Shown here piece after piece: positions 45,548 through 54,407 of a stretch of DNA of 57,463 nt. A program made the position numbers and the translations under genes. Source of the stretch: JBEKHI01 sp050012355. GTDB taxonomy: Bacteria; Actinomycetota; Actinomycetes; Streptosporangiales; Streptosporangiaceae. Below the pieces are notes generated by a model. It was not told the DNA's origin. It saw only the letters and a program-made list of their open reading frames with translations, and did no database searches. The stretch's first letter is position 1; each line of letters starts with the position of its first letter. The DNA is taken from assembly GCA_050012355.1 (NCBI GenBank), contig JBEKHI010000003.1:1-57463 (forward strand), read 5' to 3'.

Positions 45548-46714
45548 GTCTTCCTGCCGATATCGGTGCTGGCCGCGCTAGTACTGGTCAGTCAGGGCGC
45601 GGTGCAGAGCTTCACCGGCTTCCGCCTCGCGTCTACGCTGGCCGGCGGTACCCAGCAGATTCCCGGCGGCCCGGTGGCCTCGATGGAGGTCATCAAGCTG
45701 CTCGGCACCAACGGCGGCAGCTTCTACGGCGCGGGCGGAGCGCACCCGTTCGAGAACCCCACCCAGTTCACGAACATGTTTGACCTGCTGCTGGTCATCG
45801 TGCTTCCGTTCGCGATCGTCTTCATGTTCGGCCGGCTGACGGGGCGACGGCGGCAAGGCCTCGCGCTGGTGGCGGTGATGGCGGTGATCTTCCTCGCGCA
45901 CACGATGATCGCCATGCAGGCCGAGGCGCACGGGAACTCGCTGCTGCCGTCGTCGGTGTCCCAGTCGGTCACCGCGACCAGCCCCGGCGGGAACCTGGAG
46001 GGCAAGGAGACCAGGTTCGGTCCGGAGGGCTCGGCGCTGATGACGGTCGGCACGATGGGTACCACCGCGGGCGCGACCGACTCGGCGCTGGATAGCTATA
46101 CCCCGGTCGGCGGCGCGGCCTCCGAGGTCGCGATCGTGCTCGGCGAGATCAGCCCCGGCGGGGACGGCGGGGGACTGTACGGGATCCTGGTGCTCGCGCT
46201 GCTGGCGGTGTTCGTCGCCGGGCTGATGGTGGGCCGGACACCGGAGTTCTGCGGGAAGAAGATCCGCGCTCCGCAGATGAAGCTCGTAGTTACGTACGTC
46301 CTGGTTATCCCGGTCACGGTGCTGGCGTTCGGCGGTGCGTCGCTGGTGCTCAGACAGGGCACCTCGTCGATACTCAATCCTGGCATGCATGGGCTCACCG
46401 AGGTGACCTATGCCTACGCGTCGGTCGCGAACAACAACGGGTCGGCGTTCGCGGGGCTGTCGGCCAATACCCCCTGGTACGACGTCACGCTGGGGCTGGC
46501 GATGCTGATCGGACGTTTTGTCCCCATTGTCCTAGCGCTGGCCATCGCTGGGTCGCTGGCCGGGGCGCGGGTGCACGCCCGTACCCGGGCGACCCTGGAC
46601 ACCGCGGGGCCGACGTTCGCCGCCTTCCTGCTCGGGGTGATCGTGATTGTCGGCGGCCTGATCTACTTCCCGATGCTCATCCTCGGGCCAATAGGAGAGA
46701 GGTTCGTGTCCTGA
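45548..46714 (+). pseudogene. kdpA: kdpA C-terminal fragment
   Basis: About 388 residues of the potassium-translocating subunit, beginning abruptly inside the protein (VFLPISVLAALVLVSQGAVQ) and running to the natural end (LGPIGERF). Selectivity-filter regions 2 and 4 remain (GTNGGSFYGAGGAHPFENPT; NNNGSAFAGL). Region 3 reads SPGGDGGGLYG instead of the usual GGVGSGLYG, and the first filter is lost. It is fused to the kdpB piece in a different frame and has no own start. No kdpC, kdpD or kdpE follows. Confidence 0.85.
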
Positions 46715-46733
46715 CGGGACTACAGTTACCCCT

Positions 46734-47921
46734 ATGCCAACGTTCGTGATCGCCGGGGGCGGCCTGGCGGGAGCTAAGAGTGCGCAGAAGCTGCGCAGTG
46801 AAGGCTTTGACGGCCGGATCGTGATACTCGGCGGCGAGAAGCACCCGCCGTATGAGCGGCCGCCGCTATCCAAGGGCTACCTGCTCGGTAACGACGAGCT
46901 TGACTCGGTCTACACCGAGCCGGAGTCCTGGTACGCGGAGAACGACGTGGACCTGCGTACCGGCGTAACCGTGGCCTCCTTCGACCCTGGGGCGCGCACC
47001 GTGACCGCCGGGGGAGAGACCGTCGGCTACGACAAGCTGCTGATCGCCACTGGTGCGGTGCCACGTCGGCTCGACGAGGTTCCCGGGGCCTATTATCTGC
47101 GGACCATCGAGGACTCGACCCGGCTGAAGGAAGCGTTCGCCCACGGTGGCAACGTGGTGGTCGTGGGCGCGGGCTGGATCGGCCTCGAGGCCGCGGCGGC
47201 CGCCCGTACGGCCGGTTGTGAGGTCACGGTGATCGAGCGGGGGCCACGCTCGCTGCACGCGGTCATCGGGTCCGAGGTGGGCGCGGTATTCACCGACCTG
47301 CACAAGTCCCACGGGGTGCGGTTCAAGTTTGGTGAGACCGTCCAGGCCGCTGGCGACGGCTATGTGACGACCAGCGACGGCGAGCGGCTGGAAGCCAACG
47401 TGGTGCTGGCCGCCATCGGGGTCGCGCCGGACGACGCGCTGGCTCGCGAGGCGGGCCTCGAGGTCGGCGACGGTATCCTGGCCGACGCCGCGCTGCGTAC
47501 CTCCGCCGAGGACGTCTTTGCCGCCGGTGACGTGGTGAGTTCCTACCGGCCGCTTTACCAGCGCCGGGTGCGCGTCGAACACTGGCACAACGCGATCGCC
47601 AGCGGCGAGGCCGCCGCTCAGTCGATGCTCGGCCAGCAGGTGAGTTACGACCCGGTTCCGTACTTCTACAGCGACCAGTACAACCTGGGCATGGAGTGCG
47701 CCGGGCTGCCGTCGCCCGGCAGCTACGACCAAGTGGTCTACCGCGGTTCGGTCGACGATCTGGAGTTCATCGCGTTCTGGCTGCGAAGCGGCGCGGTGAT
47801 CGCTGGGATGAATGTCAACGTCTGGGACGTAACCGACGAGATTCAGGCTCTGATCCGCTCCGGCCGGGTGCCGGAGCTTGACCGGCTGACCAATCCCTCG
47901 GTGCCGCTCGCGGAAGTGTAG
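46734..47921 (+). CDS. FAD-dependent ferredoxin/rubredoxin reductase-like oxidoreductase
   Basis: A 395-residue flavoprotein of the BphA4/rubredoxin-reductase type. N-terminal FAD Rossmann GGGLAGAKSAQKL, then ERPPLSKGYLLG (the conserved PPLSK), NAD site VVVVGAGWIGLEAAAAA, second FAD motif EDVFAAGDV, and the C-terminal reductase domain. It would pass electrons from NAD(P)H to a ferredoxin serving a P450 or oxygenase, but none is encoded nearby. ATG start 19 bp after the kdpA fragment. Confidence 0.88.
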   Translation: MPTFVIAGGGLAGAKSAQKLRSEGFDGRIVILGGEKHPPYERPPLSKGYLLGNDELDSVYTEPESWYAENDVDLRTGVTVASFDPGARTVTAGGETVGYDKLLIATGAVPRRLDEVPGAYYLRTIEDSTRLKEAFAHGGNVVVVGAGWIGLEAAAAARTAGCEVTVIERGPRSLHAVIGSEVGAVFTDLHKSHGVRFKFGETVQAAGDGYVTTSDGERLEANVVLAAIGVAPDDALAREAGLEVGDGILADAALRTSAEDVFAAGDVVSSYRPLYQRRVRVEHWHNAIASGEAAAQSMLGQQVSYDPVPYFYSDQYNLGMECAGLPSPGSYDQVVYRGSVDDLEFIAFWLRSGAVIAGMNVNVWDVTDEIQALIRSGRVPELDRLTNPSVPLAEV

Positions 47922-47931
47922 GTTAACAGCC

Positions 47932-48546
47932 GTGGATGACCTCATCTACGGCCAGCGGCGCAAGGACATCCCAGGTCCGCTCCGTGATGTGGTGCGGCGG
48001 CAGGAGGGTGTTGTCTCGCGCAAGCAGGCCCTCGAATCCGGGTTGACCGCCGCACAGATCAAGCACCGGATTACCAGCGAGCGCTGGGTGCAGCTATACG
48101 CGGGCGTGTACTCGGTGTTTACCGGACCGCCCGCGCCAGACGCCCGGCGGTGGGCAGCCGTGCTGTGGGGCGGGACCGGCGCGGTGCTGAGCCACGCCTC
48201 CGCCGCGGAGGTGCACGGGCTGCTCGATGGTGCGCCGCCGGAGGAAATCCACATATCCGTGCCGCTGAACCGCAGGGTCCGCCCGGTTCCCGGGGTCACC
48301 ATTCACTTGTCCAAGCACGTGACCGGGCTGACCTTTCCGGCGGGGGAGTTGCCGGTCACGTCGCCGGAGGACACCGTGCTCGATCTGGCGGCGTCGGCCG
48401 GGTCCTTCGCCACCGCGCAGCAGTGGGTCCGCCGCGCGCTACGCGACGGGGTGACCACGGATCAGCGGCTGCTGGCCGCCATGGCCGGGCGGAAGAAGCT
48501 GCGGTACCGCGCGGAGCTCGCCGATCTTTTGGCGGAGCTAGCCTGA
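47932..48546 (+). CDS. AbiEi-like antitoxin-domain protein, C-terminally short
   Basis: A 204-residue protein with the AbiEi-type N-terminal winged helix (VVRRQEGVVSRKQALESGLT, IKHRITSERWVQLYAGVYSV) and the following beta-rich domain (AVLSHASAAEVHGL, EIHISVPLNRRV...GVTIHLSKHV). Relatives in actinobacteria continue into a DUF559 endonuclease-like domain and reach about 300 residues; here the stop falls just after RYRAELADLLAELA. No AbiEii toxin is adjacent. It may be a shortened family member with a lone regulatory role, or a decayed one. Confidence 0.75.
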   Translation: MDDLIYGQRRKDIPGPLRDVVRRQEGVVSRKQALESGLTAAQIKHRITSERWVQLYAGVYSVFTGPPAPDARRWAAVLWGGTGAVLSHASAAEVHGLLDGAPPEEIHISVPLNRRVRPVPGVTIHLSKHVTGLTFPAGELPVTSPEDTVLDLAASAGSFATAQQWVRRALRDGVTTDQRLLAAMAGRKKLRYRAELADLLAELA

Positions 48547-48579
48547 TCACGGGCGTCTCAGGCGAATAGACTCAACGTT

Positions 48580-50460
48580 ATGCCCGGTCGCATCCGCTCA
48601 GAGGACATTGCCGCGGTCCGTGAGCGGTCTCCGATCGCGGACGTGATAGGCGACTATTTGCAGTTGCGCCCCGCGGGCGGTGGTTCGCTCAAGGGGCTGT
48701 GCCCGTTCCACGACGAGAAGTCGCCCTCGTTCAACGTCACGCCGGGCCGTGAGCTGTACTACTGCCACGGCTGCGGCAAGGGCGGCGACGTCATCAGGTT
48801 CGTCGAGGAGATCGACCACCTGACGTTCAGCGAGTCGGTAGAGCGGCTCGCAGCACGGGCAGGCATCGACCTCCGCTACGAGCAGGGCGGCTACGTCCCC
48901 GGGCAGGAGACTTCGGTCCGGCGGCGGCTGATCGACGCGCACCGGGCCGCCGAGGAGTTCTTCATATCCCAGCTCAGCAGTCCCACCGCCGGGCACGCAC
49001 GGACGTTCCTGTCCTCGCGCGGCTTTGACGCGGCCGCGGCGGAACGGTTCGGGGTGGGCTACGCGCCCGCCGCCTGGGAGGACCTGACGCGGCACCTGCG
49101 CGGGCGGGGGTTCACCGACGAGGAACTGACTAAGGCCGGGCTAGCGCGCAACGGACGGCGCGGACTGGTCGACATGTTCCGCAACCGGCTGCTCTGGCCG
49201 ATCCGCGACCTGACCGGCGAGACGATCGCCTTCGGCGCGCGCAAGCTCGACCCAGATTCCGACGGGCCCAAGTACCTGAACACCCCCGAGACGATCCTGT
49301 TCAAGAAGTCGCACGTGCTGTACGGCGCGGACCTGGCGAAGCGCGAGATCGCGCACCGTCGGCAGGCGGTGATCGTCGAGGGATACACCGACGTGATGGC
49401 GTGCCACCTGGCCGGGGTTCCGACGGCGGTGGCGACTTGCGGCACGTCGTTTGGCGAAGATCATGTCAAGGTGCTACGGCGGCTCATCATGGATACGGAG
49501 GGTGCGGGCGGCGAGGTGATCTTCACCTTCGACGGGGACGCGGCCGGGCAGCGGGCGGCGCTGCGCGCGTTCTCCCTGGAGGAGAAGTTCGCGACCCAGA
49601 CGTTCGTGACCGTGCAGCCGGACGGGCTCGACCCATGTGACCTGCGGCTGAAGCACGGCGATGCGGCCGTGCGCGACCTGGTGGCGCGCCGGGTGCCGCT
49701 GTTTGAGTTCGCGATCAAGTCGGTGCTGGCCAAGCACGACCTGGACAGCACCGAGGGGCAACTCGCCGCACTTGACGAAGCCGCGCCGATCGTCGCGAAG
49801 ATCAAGGACCCGGGGCGGCGGTCACGGTACGCCGTGAACCTGGACCGCTGGCTCGGCATGATGGACGAGCGGTTCGTGCTGTCCCGGGTGCGGGACCACG
49901 CGAAGAACCCGGGGGGATCACGTTCCGGGCGAACCTCATCCGCCACGAGCACCCCACCGGCCACCGACACCTCGTCGTTCTCGTACGACCGGTCCGACCC
50001 CATTCTGCGCGTCGAGCGGGAAGCGCTCAAGCTCGCGGTGCAGTGGCCCGTGCTGTGTGGCCCCGAGTTCGACGCGCTCGGCGATATCGCGTTCACCGTG
50101 CCGGTCCATGCGTCGGTCTTCGGGCTTATCGTCGGCCAGGGTGGCGTGCAGGCCGCGGGCAAGGTACGCGACTGGGTGGCCGGACTGCTGGAAGTCGCGC
50201 CCAACGACACCGCCCGCGGCTTCCTCACGGAACTGGCCGTCGAGCCGTTGCAGATCTCTGGCGAGCCCGACGCGCACTACGCCGAGGTGATACTCGCCCG
50301 GGTGGGTGAACTCGCCGTCGGCCGGGAGATCAGCGCCGCGAAGGCGAAACTCCAGCGGATGAACCCCCTGGAGGAAGAGAACTACAACCGCCTGTTCGGC
50401 GACCTGGTGGCCCTAGAGCAGCGCCGCAAGTCCCTCCTGGACCGTGCCACCGGCGCCTAG
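48580..50460 (+). CDS. dnaG: DNA primase DnaG
   Basis: Primase making RNA primers for replication. 626 residues: zinc-binding domain (CPFHDEKSPSF then YYCHGCGKGGD), RNA-polymerase core with the Toprim motifs VIVEGYTDVMACH and FTFDGDAAGQ, a Ser/Thr-rich hinge (about residues 446-468) and a C-terminal helicase-binding domain. ATG start. Forms the conserved dnaG-sigA pair with the sigma gene downstream, separated by a repeat-rich 346-bp gap. Confidence 0.96.
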   Translation: MPGRIRSEDIAAVRERSPIADVIGDYLQLRPAGGGSLKGLCPFHDEKSPSFNVTPGRELYYCHGCGKGGDVIRFVEEIDHLTFSESVERLAARAGIDLRYEQGGYVPGQETSVRRRLIDAHRAAEEFFISQLSSPTAGHARTFLSSRGFDAAAAERFGVGYAPAAWEDLTRHLRGRGFTDEELTKAGLARNGRRGLVDMFRNRLLWPIRDLTGETIAFGARKLDPDSDGPKYLNTPETILFKKSHVLYGADLAKREIAHRRQAVIVEGYTDVMACHLAGVPTAVATCGTSFGEDHVKVLRRLIMDTEGAGGEVIFTFDGDAAGQRAALRAFSLEEKFATQTFVTVQPDGLDPCDLRLKHGDAAVRDLVARRVPLFEFAIKSVLAKHDLDSTEGQLAALDEAAPIVAKIKDPGRRSRYAVNLDRWLGMMDERFVLSRVRDHAKNPGGSRSGRTSSATSTPPATDTSSFSYDRSDPILRVEREALKLAVQWPVLCGPEFDALGDIAFTVPVHASVFGLIVGQGGVQAAGKVRDWVAGLLEVAPNDTARGFLTELAVEPLQISGEPDAHYAEVILARVGELAVGREISAAKAKLQRMNPLEEENYNRLFGDLVALEQRRKSLLDRATGA

Positions 50461-50806
50461 CCTCTCGCAGCCCGGCACCCCTGGGCACTCGGCCCGGTTC
50501 ACCCCTGGCCACTCGGCCCGCCGCCCCTGGTAGCCTCCCGCCACCCGGCACCCCTGGCCGCTCTTGCCCCACCAGCCTCGCTCACCCCATTCGCCCCACC
50601 CGCCGCGCCTGCGCGCGCCAGTCAACGCCAGCGATGGGCCATCGATAGCGCTATTACCCCCTCGATGGGCCATCGAGGGGGGTCGGATCCCGTTTCCGTT
50701 GGCGACGGAAAGAAGCAGGTCAGGCACGGTCCGTCGCCCAAACTAGCCGGGGAGTAACAAAATTGGGTCCCCCGCGATCGGGGGTTCGTGACGCACACTG
50801 GTCTTC
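50461..50806. other. dnaG-sigA intergenic region
   Basis: 346 bp. Starts with C-rich short direct repeats: CACCCCTGGGCACTCGGCCC at 50476 and the same with one change at 50500 (period 24), with a third degenerate unit near 50549. Then element H and a promoter-like AT stretch (50750-50765). No coding frame. Confidence 0.6.
50632..50675. repeat. Paired-palindrome element H (ATGGGCCAT x2)
   Basis: CGATGGGCCATCG at 50632-50644 and 50663-50675, centres 31 bp apart. Between dnaG and the sigma gene, both on the plus strand; could separate their transcripts. Confidence 0.85.
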
Positions 50807-51970
50807 GTGAGCCTCACCGTACTTAGCAGCGGGCCATCGCTCGCAGACCAGATGACGGATCTCGTGACCCGAGGGCGGGAACGGGGAACCGTGACGATGG
50901 GGGACGTCACTACGGCTATCGATCGGGCAGAGTTGCCCGCTGACGCCTTGGATGGCGTAGTGCGGCTGCTCACCGACGAAGGCATCGAGGTGCTCGATGC
51001 ACCAATCGAAGACGAGACCTACACCAGGAGTGCCGAGCCGGATCATGACGCCGGACGACGCGGCACAACGGGCGACCTGGTGCGGATCTACCTACGCGAG
51101 ATCGGCCGGGTCCCGTTGCTGACCGCCGAGGACGAGGTTGACCTCGCCAAGGCGATCGAGGCGGGCCTGTTCGCCGATGAGAAGCTGCATGACCGTGCCC
51201 CGTCCCGGGGTTGCGAGCGCGTCGAGCTCGAGACCCTGGTTTCCGAGGGTGTGCGGGGCAAGCAGCGGCTGATCGAGGCGAATCTCCGGCTCGTCGTCTC
51301 GATCGCGAAACGGTATATCGGCCGGGGGCTGACCTTCCTTGATCTCATCCAGGAGGGGAACCTCGGGCTGATACGGGCGGTCGAGAAGTTCGACTACACC
51401 CGCGGGTACAAGTTCTCCACGTACGCGACGTGGTGGATCAGGCAAGCCATCACCCGGGCGATCGCCGATCAGGCACGGACAATACGGGTGCCGGTGCACA
51501 TGGTCGAGACGATCAACAAGCTCGCCCGGGTGCAGCGGCAGCTCCACCAGGAACTCGGCCGTGAGGCGACGGTCGAGGAAGTGGCCAAGGAGATGGGCAT
51601 CGACGTCGACCGGGTCAGCGAGATCCAGCGGATCGCGCAAGAGCCGGTGTCGCTCCAGTCGCCGATTGGCGAGGAGGAGTCCGACCTCGGTGACTTCATC
51701 GAGGACGCCGACGCTGTGGTGCCGATGGAGGCCGCCGCGTTCATCATGCTGCAGGACCAGCTTGAGCGGGTGCTGCTCGACCTGTCGGATCGGGAGCAGC
51801 GCATCATCCAGCTGCGTTTCGGGCTGACGGACGGGCATCCGCGGACGCTGGAGGAGGTCGGCCGCGAGTTCGGGGTCACGAGGGAGCGCATTCGCCAGAT
51901 CGAGTCGAAGACGCTGGCTAAGCTCCGCCACCCGAGCCGCGCCCTGGTGCTCCGCGAATACCTGGACTGA
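50807..51970 (+). CDS. sigA: RNA polymerase primary-type sigma factor (RpoD/SigA)
   Basis: A 387-residue sigma-70 with region 1.1-like N terminus (DQMTDLVTRGRERGTVTMGDV), region 1.2 (DLVRIYLREIGRVPLLTAEDEVDLA), region 2 (NLRLVVSIAKRYIGRGLTFLDLIQEGNLGLIRAVEKFDY, YKFSTYATWWIRQAI), region 3 and region 4 (LEEVGREFGVTRERIRQIESK). The position after dnaG is that of the housekeeping sigma in actinobacteria. The N terminus is shorter than in HrdB-type proteins, so an HrdB paralogue elsewhere cannot be excluded. GTG start. Confidence 0.92.
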   Translation: MSLTVLSSGPSLADQMTDLVTRGRERGTVTMGDVTTAIDRAELPADALDGVVRLLTDEGIEVLDAPIEDETYTRSAEPDHDAGRRGTTGDLVRIYLREIGRVPLLTAEDEVDLAKAIEAGLFADEKLHDRAPSRGCERVELETLVSEGVRGKQRLIEANLRLVVSIAKRYIGRGLTFLDLIQEGNLGLIRAVEKFDYTRGYKFSTYATWWIRQAITRAIADQARTIRVPVHMVETINKLARVQRQLHQELGREATVEEVAKEMGIDVDRVSEIQRIAQEPVSLQSPIGEEESDLGDFIEDADAVVPMEAAAFIMLQDQLERVLLDLSDREQRIIQLRFGLTDGHPRTLEEVGREFGVTRERIRQIESKTLAKLRHPSRALVLREYLD

Positions 51971-51976
51971 TGTAGT

Positions 51977-52018
51977 TACGCGGACGGCCCCCCGCATGTG
52001 CGGGGGGCCGTCCGCGTA
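51977..52018 (+). terminator. sigA terminator
   Basis: Perfect 20-bp stem, arms 51977-51996 and 51999-52018 (ending ...GGACGGCCCCCCGCA / TGCGGGGGGCCGTCC...), with only TG between, 6 bp after the stop. A very stable bidirectional hairpin also serving the convergent YtxH-like gene. Confidence 0.9.
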
Positions 52019-52039
52019 CTTAGTCGGCGGGTTGCGCCG

Positions 52040-52354
52040 CTACGAGCCGTCGGCGGTGGTCCGAGAGCCGTTCACCGAGGCCGTGTCGTGATTGGCGGGC
52101 GACTGAGGCAAGTGATCCAGGCGGTCGCCGGCCTTATGCCGGGCGTTTTCCACCAGTTTTGGAACCTGGGAGGCCGCCGTCTTGGTTAGCTCGGTGGTCT
52201 TCACGGTGATCGTCCGCGTGACCGTCTGGACGGCGGAACTGCCCGCTACCTGGCGGCTCAGCTTGACGATCTGGTCATAGCGCTCCCGGCCGGCTCGCGA
52301 GCCGGCCAGGAAACCGACGGCGAACCCAGCGATAAAAGTGGCGCGGTACCGCAT
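52040..52354 (-). CDS. YtxH-like small membrane protein
   Basis: A 104-residue protein: short N-terminal Gly/Ala membrane segment (FIAGFAVGFLAGSRAGRERYD, with the G-x-x-x-G pattern of YtxH proteins), then an amphipathic helix and a polar tail. ATG with GGAAGGGG upstream. Function unknown. Confidence 0.75.
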   Translation of the reverse strand: MRYRATFIAGFAVGFLAGSRAGRERYDQIVKLSRQVAGSSAVQTVTRTITVKTTELTKTAASQVPKLVENARHKAGDRLDHLPQSPANHDTASVNGSRTTADGS

Positions 52355-52529
52355 CTAGCACCCCTTCCGATGCACAAGGTCGTGGGGGTTGACCTTCCCC
52401 GGGATCGGCATGCTTATTCATGGCATGCCTTCCCGGTGTGGCTGACCACCTGCACACGCACCCCCACCGATGCGCTAACCTTATGCGAAGCGTCACCGAG
52501 ACGGGATTCCCGGCTTGGTGTGTTGGCGG

Positions 52530-52602
52530 TCCCGCGTAGCTCAATCGGCAGAGCGTCCGGCTGTTAACCGGTAGGTTATAGGTTCGAGTCCTATCGCGGG
52601 AG
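52530..52602 (+). tRNA. tRNA-Asn (anticodon GTT)
   Basis: 73-nt cloverleaf: acceptor TCCCGCG/CGCGGGA, D arm GCTC...GAGC, anticodon stem TCCGG/CCGGT around CTGTTAA (anticodon GTT at 52563-52565), and T arm ATAGG-TTCGAGT-CCTAT. Discriminator G; CCA is not encoded. Confidence 0.97.
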
Positions 52603-52626
52603 CCCAGTTCTTATGAGGTTTCCAGC

Positions 52627-52659
52627 CCCTCTCACCTGCGACAACGCAGGAAGAGAGGG
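52627..52659 (+). terminator. tRNA-Asn terminator hairpin
   Basis: CCCTCTC/GAGAGGG (7 bp), a small internal loop, then CCTGCG/CGCAGG (6 bp) around ACAA. 25 bases beyond the tRNA. Confidence 0.6.
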
Positions 52660-52771
52660 AGCCCTGCTGGCGCGGACCAAGTAACACAACCGGCCTCCGG
52701 CCGGTTCCGGTCCCTAGGCCGCACGCCGAAAGCCCCCGGGATGCCCGCGAGTCCGTCCGGCAGGACGACCG

Positions 52772-52878
52772 CCTGGGGTCTACCCGCCCGAAACCGACGG
52801 CGAGCCGTGGCGGGCGGTGTTCACCGAGAACGGCCAGGCGCGACCGAGGAGACGCTGGCCGCCAAGCGGCTGGCCCGC
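52772..52878 (+). pseudogene. Decayed integrase fragment
   Basis: One frame reads PGVYPPETDGEPWRAVFTEN (52772-52831) then GQAR. After a shift near 52840 another frame reads ATEETLAAKRLAR (52840-52878). This matches the N-terminal region of actinobacterial tyrosine-recombinase-like proteins (YPPETxGEPWRAVFTENG followed by ATEExLAAKLxxV). No catalytic domain is left. Its position beside a tRNA suits a lost integrative element. Confidence 0.4.
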
Positions 52879-53018
52879 ACTTTTCGCATCGGCCTGCCTA
52901 CGGTCCATAGCGCGCGTAGCTCCAGCCGCCACGGTGGTTCCCGCGGGCGCGCGGCGAAAGGTTCATGCTAATGCCGGCCACTTAAGAGGTCGTATATCTC
53001 TTTCGTGAAAGGAACTCG

Positions 53019-54143
53019 ATGCGCACCACGATCTCTCTGGCCGGACTGGCGATGTGCCTGACACTATCGGCTACCCCGGTCTCCGCCGGGACGGAGTCCC
53101 CGTGGCATCTATACCAGGCGCCGGTAGCGGGACAGGCGACGCTGGACGCGGCGGTATCACCCGGACGCCAGGACGCATGGGCCGCCGGGTTCACCATCGC
53201 GTCGTCCAGCACGGGTACTGGGTCCAGCAGTTGCTTCGACGTCGGCTTCCTCGACTCGCTGATGCTGCACTGGAACGGCCGCACCTGGCAGCGCGTGACC
53301 GTCCCGGATCTTGGCCGCATCAACAACATGAGCGCCGCCAGCCCGGCAGACGTGTGGGCATCGGCCGACTGCGGCCTGCTGCACTGGAACGGCAAACACT
53401 GGGCAGTTAGCTCCTATCCCGTTCCCAAAGACGCGCAGCAGCCAGCTCCGGGAAACATCGTGGCGGACCAGCCGGATGATGCCTGGCTGCTCGGCTCGAC
53501 CTACGATGCCGCGACGCAAGTGGCCGGGGAATTCGTCGATCACTGGAACGGCCGGGTATGGCGGCTGATGCCGCTGCCGGATCTCGGTACGGACGCGACC
53601 CTGGACGCCGTGGACGCGCGGGGCCCGGACGATGTGTGGGTCGCCGGGACGGCCAGTACCAGTGATCAGCCGGACCAGTTCCTTCTCCTTCACTGGAACG
53701 GACATTCCTGGCAGCAATCACGCCAGCCTTCGACGGGCATGTGGACGAAATTCGTCACCGGGGTGACGATGCTGTCCGCCGACGACGTGTGGGTAGTCGG
53801 CTGGGGGAAGACAGCACCGGCCGGAGATGAGCCTCGCCATCCCATCGCCTTGCACTGGGATGGACGGAATTGGACAAACACGGCTGTGCCGAGCGGACGC
53901 GGAGAGGTCTATCAGATGGTCCAGGACGATGGTGACCTGTGGGCCGTCGGCGATACCTATTCGCCCACCGCCACTACCTACACGATGGACATGCTGCGCT
54001 GGACCGGGAACCGCTGGGTCAACTCCGCGGTCCCGGTAAGCGGAGAAGGGTCGCTCTTCAGCGCCGCGCCGGTTCCCGACGGCGGAATGTGGGTAGTCGG
54101 TGCCACCGGCAGCAACGCCCCGGTCATCGCGCGCCGCAGATGA
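53019..54143 (+). CDS. Secreted beta-propeller-like repeat protein
   Basis: A 374-residue exported protein with a signal peptide (MRTTISLAGLAMCLTLSATPVSA). The mature part repeats a unit of about 50 residues: a D-x-W-x-x-G turn (DAWAAG, DVWASA, DAWLLG, DVWVAG, DVWVVG, DLWAVG, GMWVVG; seven) and an LHW-N/D-G-x-x-W strand (LHWNGRTW, LHWNGKHW, DHWNGRVW, LHWNGHSW, LHWDGRNW, LRWTGNRW; six). This is the pattern of a kelch/galactose-oxidase-like propeller of about seven blades, common in actinobacterial secreted proteins. ATG with AAAGGA upstream. Ligand unknown. Confidence 0.75.
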   Translation: MRTTISLAGLAMCLTLSATPVSAGTESPWHLYQAPVAGQATLDAAVSPGRQDAWAAGFTIASSSTGTGSSSCFDVGFLDSLMLHWNGRTWQRVTVPDLGRINNMSAASPADVWASADCGLLHWNGKHWAVSSYPVPKDAQQPAPGNIVADQPDDAWLLGSTYDAATQVAGEFVDHWNGRVWRLMPLPDLGTDATLDAVDARGPDDVWVAGTASTSDQPDQFLLLHWNGHSWQQSRQPSTGMWTKFVTGVTMLSADDVWVVGWGKTAPAGDEPRHPIALHWDGRNWTNTAVPSGRGEVYQMVQDDGDLWAVGDTYSPTATTYTMDMLRWTGNRWVNSAVPVSGEGSLFSAAPVPDGGMWVVGATGSNAPVIARRR

Positions 54144-54271
54144 CCGGCATCGATTCCCGGCGACGCAAGACGATACCGCGACGCCATCGCAGCGACCCCG
54201 GGCGAGCCGTCGACTAGCTGACGGCGCAGCGCGCGGCTGCGGGAAATGTTTTATTCTTTCGGGTCAGTCGC

Positions 54272-54298
54272 ACCCATCTAATTCATGCGTCGATGGGT
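54272..54298 (+). terminator. Weak hairpin after the propeller gene
   Basis: ACCCATC (54272-54278) / GATGGGT (54292-54298), 13-nt loop, followed within 12 bases by TGGTCTGACCA and a TTTTT run. Possible terminator. Confidence 0.35.
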
Positions 54299-54407
54299 TG
54301 GTCTGACCATTTTTCTGAGGATTTGAGTGCGTCGGCTTGTGCCTCCCCCGGCCTACCAGTACGGTCGGCTGGGGGGTTAGGAATCCGCGAGAGGTTGACG
54401 CAAAAGC

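Larger units (their letters stand above)
52603..53018. other. Region downstream of tRNA-Asn
   Basis: 416 bp without an intact gene. Contains the tRNA terminator hairpin and a frameshifted integrase-like stretch. I see no second copy of the tRNA 3' end (attR) within the window. Confidence 0.55.

Noticed and set aside
46866..47945. 359-codon minus-strand frame
   Set aside because: Antisense to the FAD oxidoreductase with clear FAD and NAD motifs; no domain of its own.
52741..52971. 76-codon plus-strand frame beside the tRNA
   Set aside because: Basic, Arg/Ala/Ser-rich chance frame; the meaningful similarity (integrase) lies in other frames and is interrupted.
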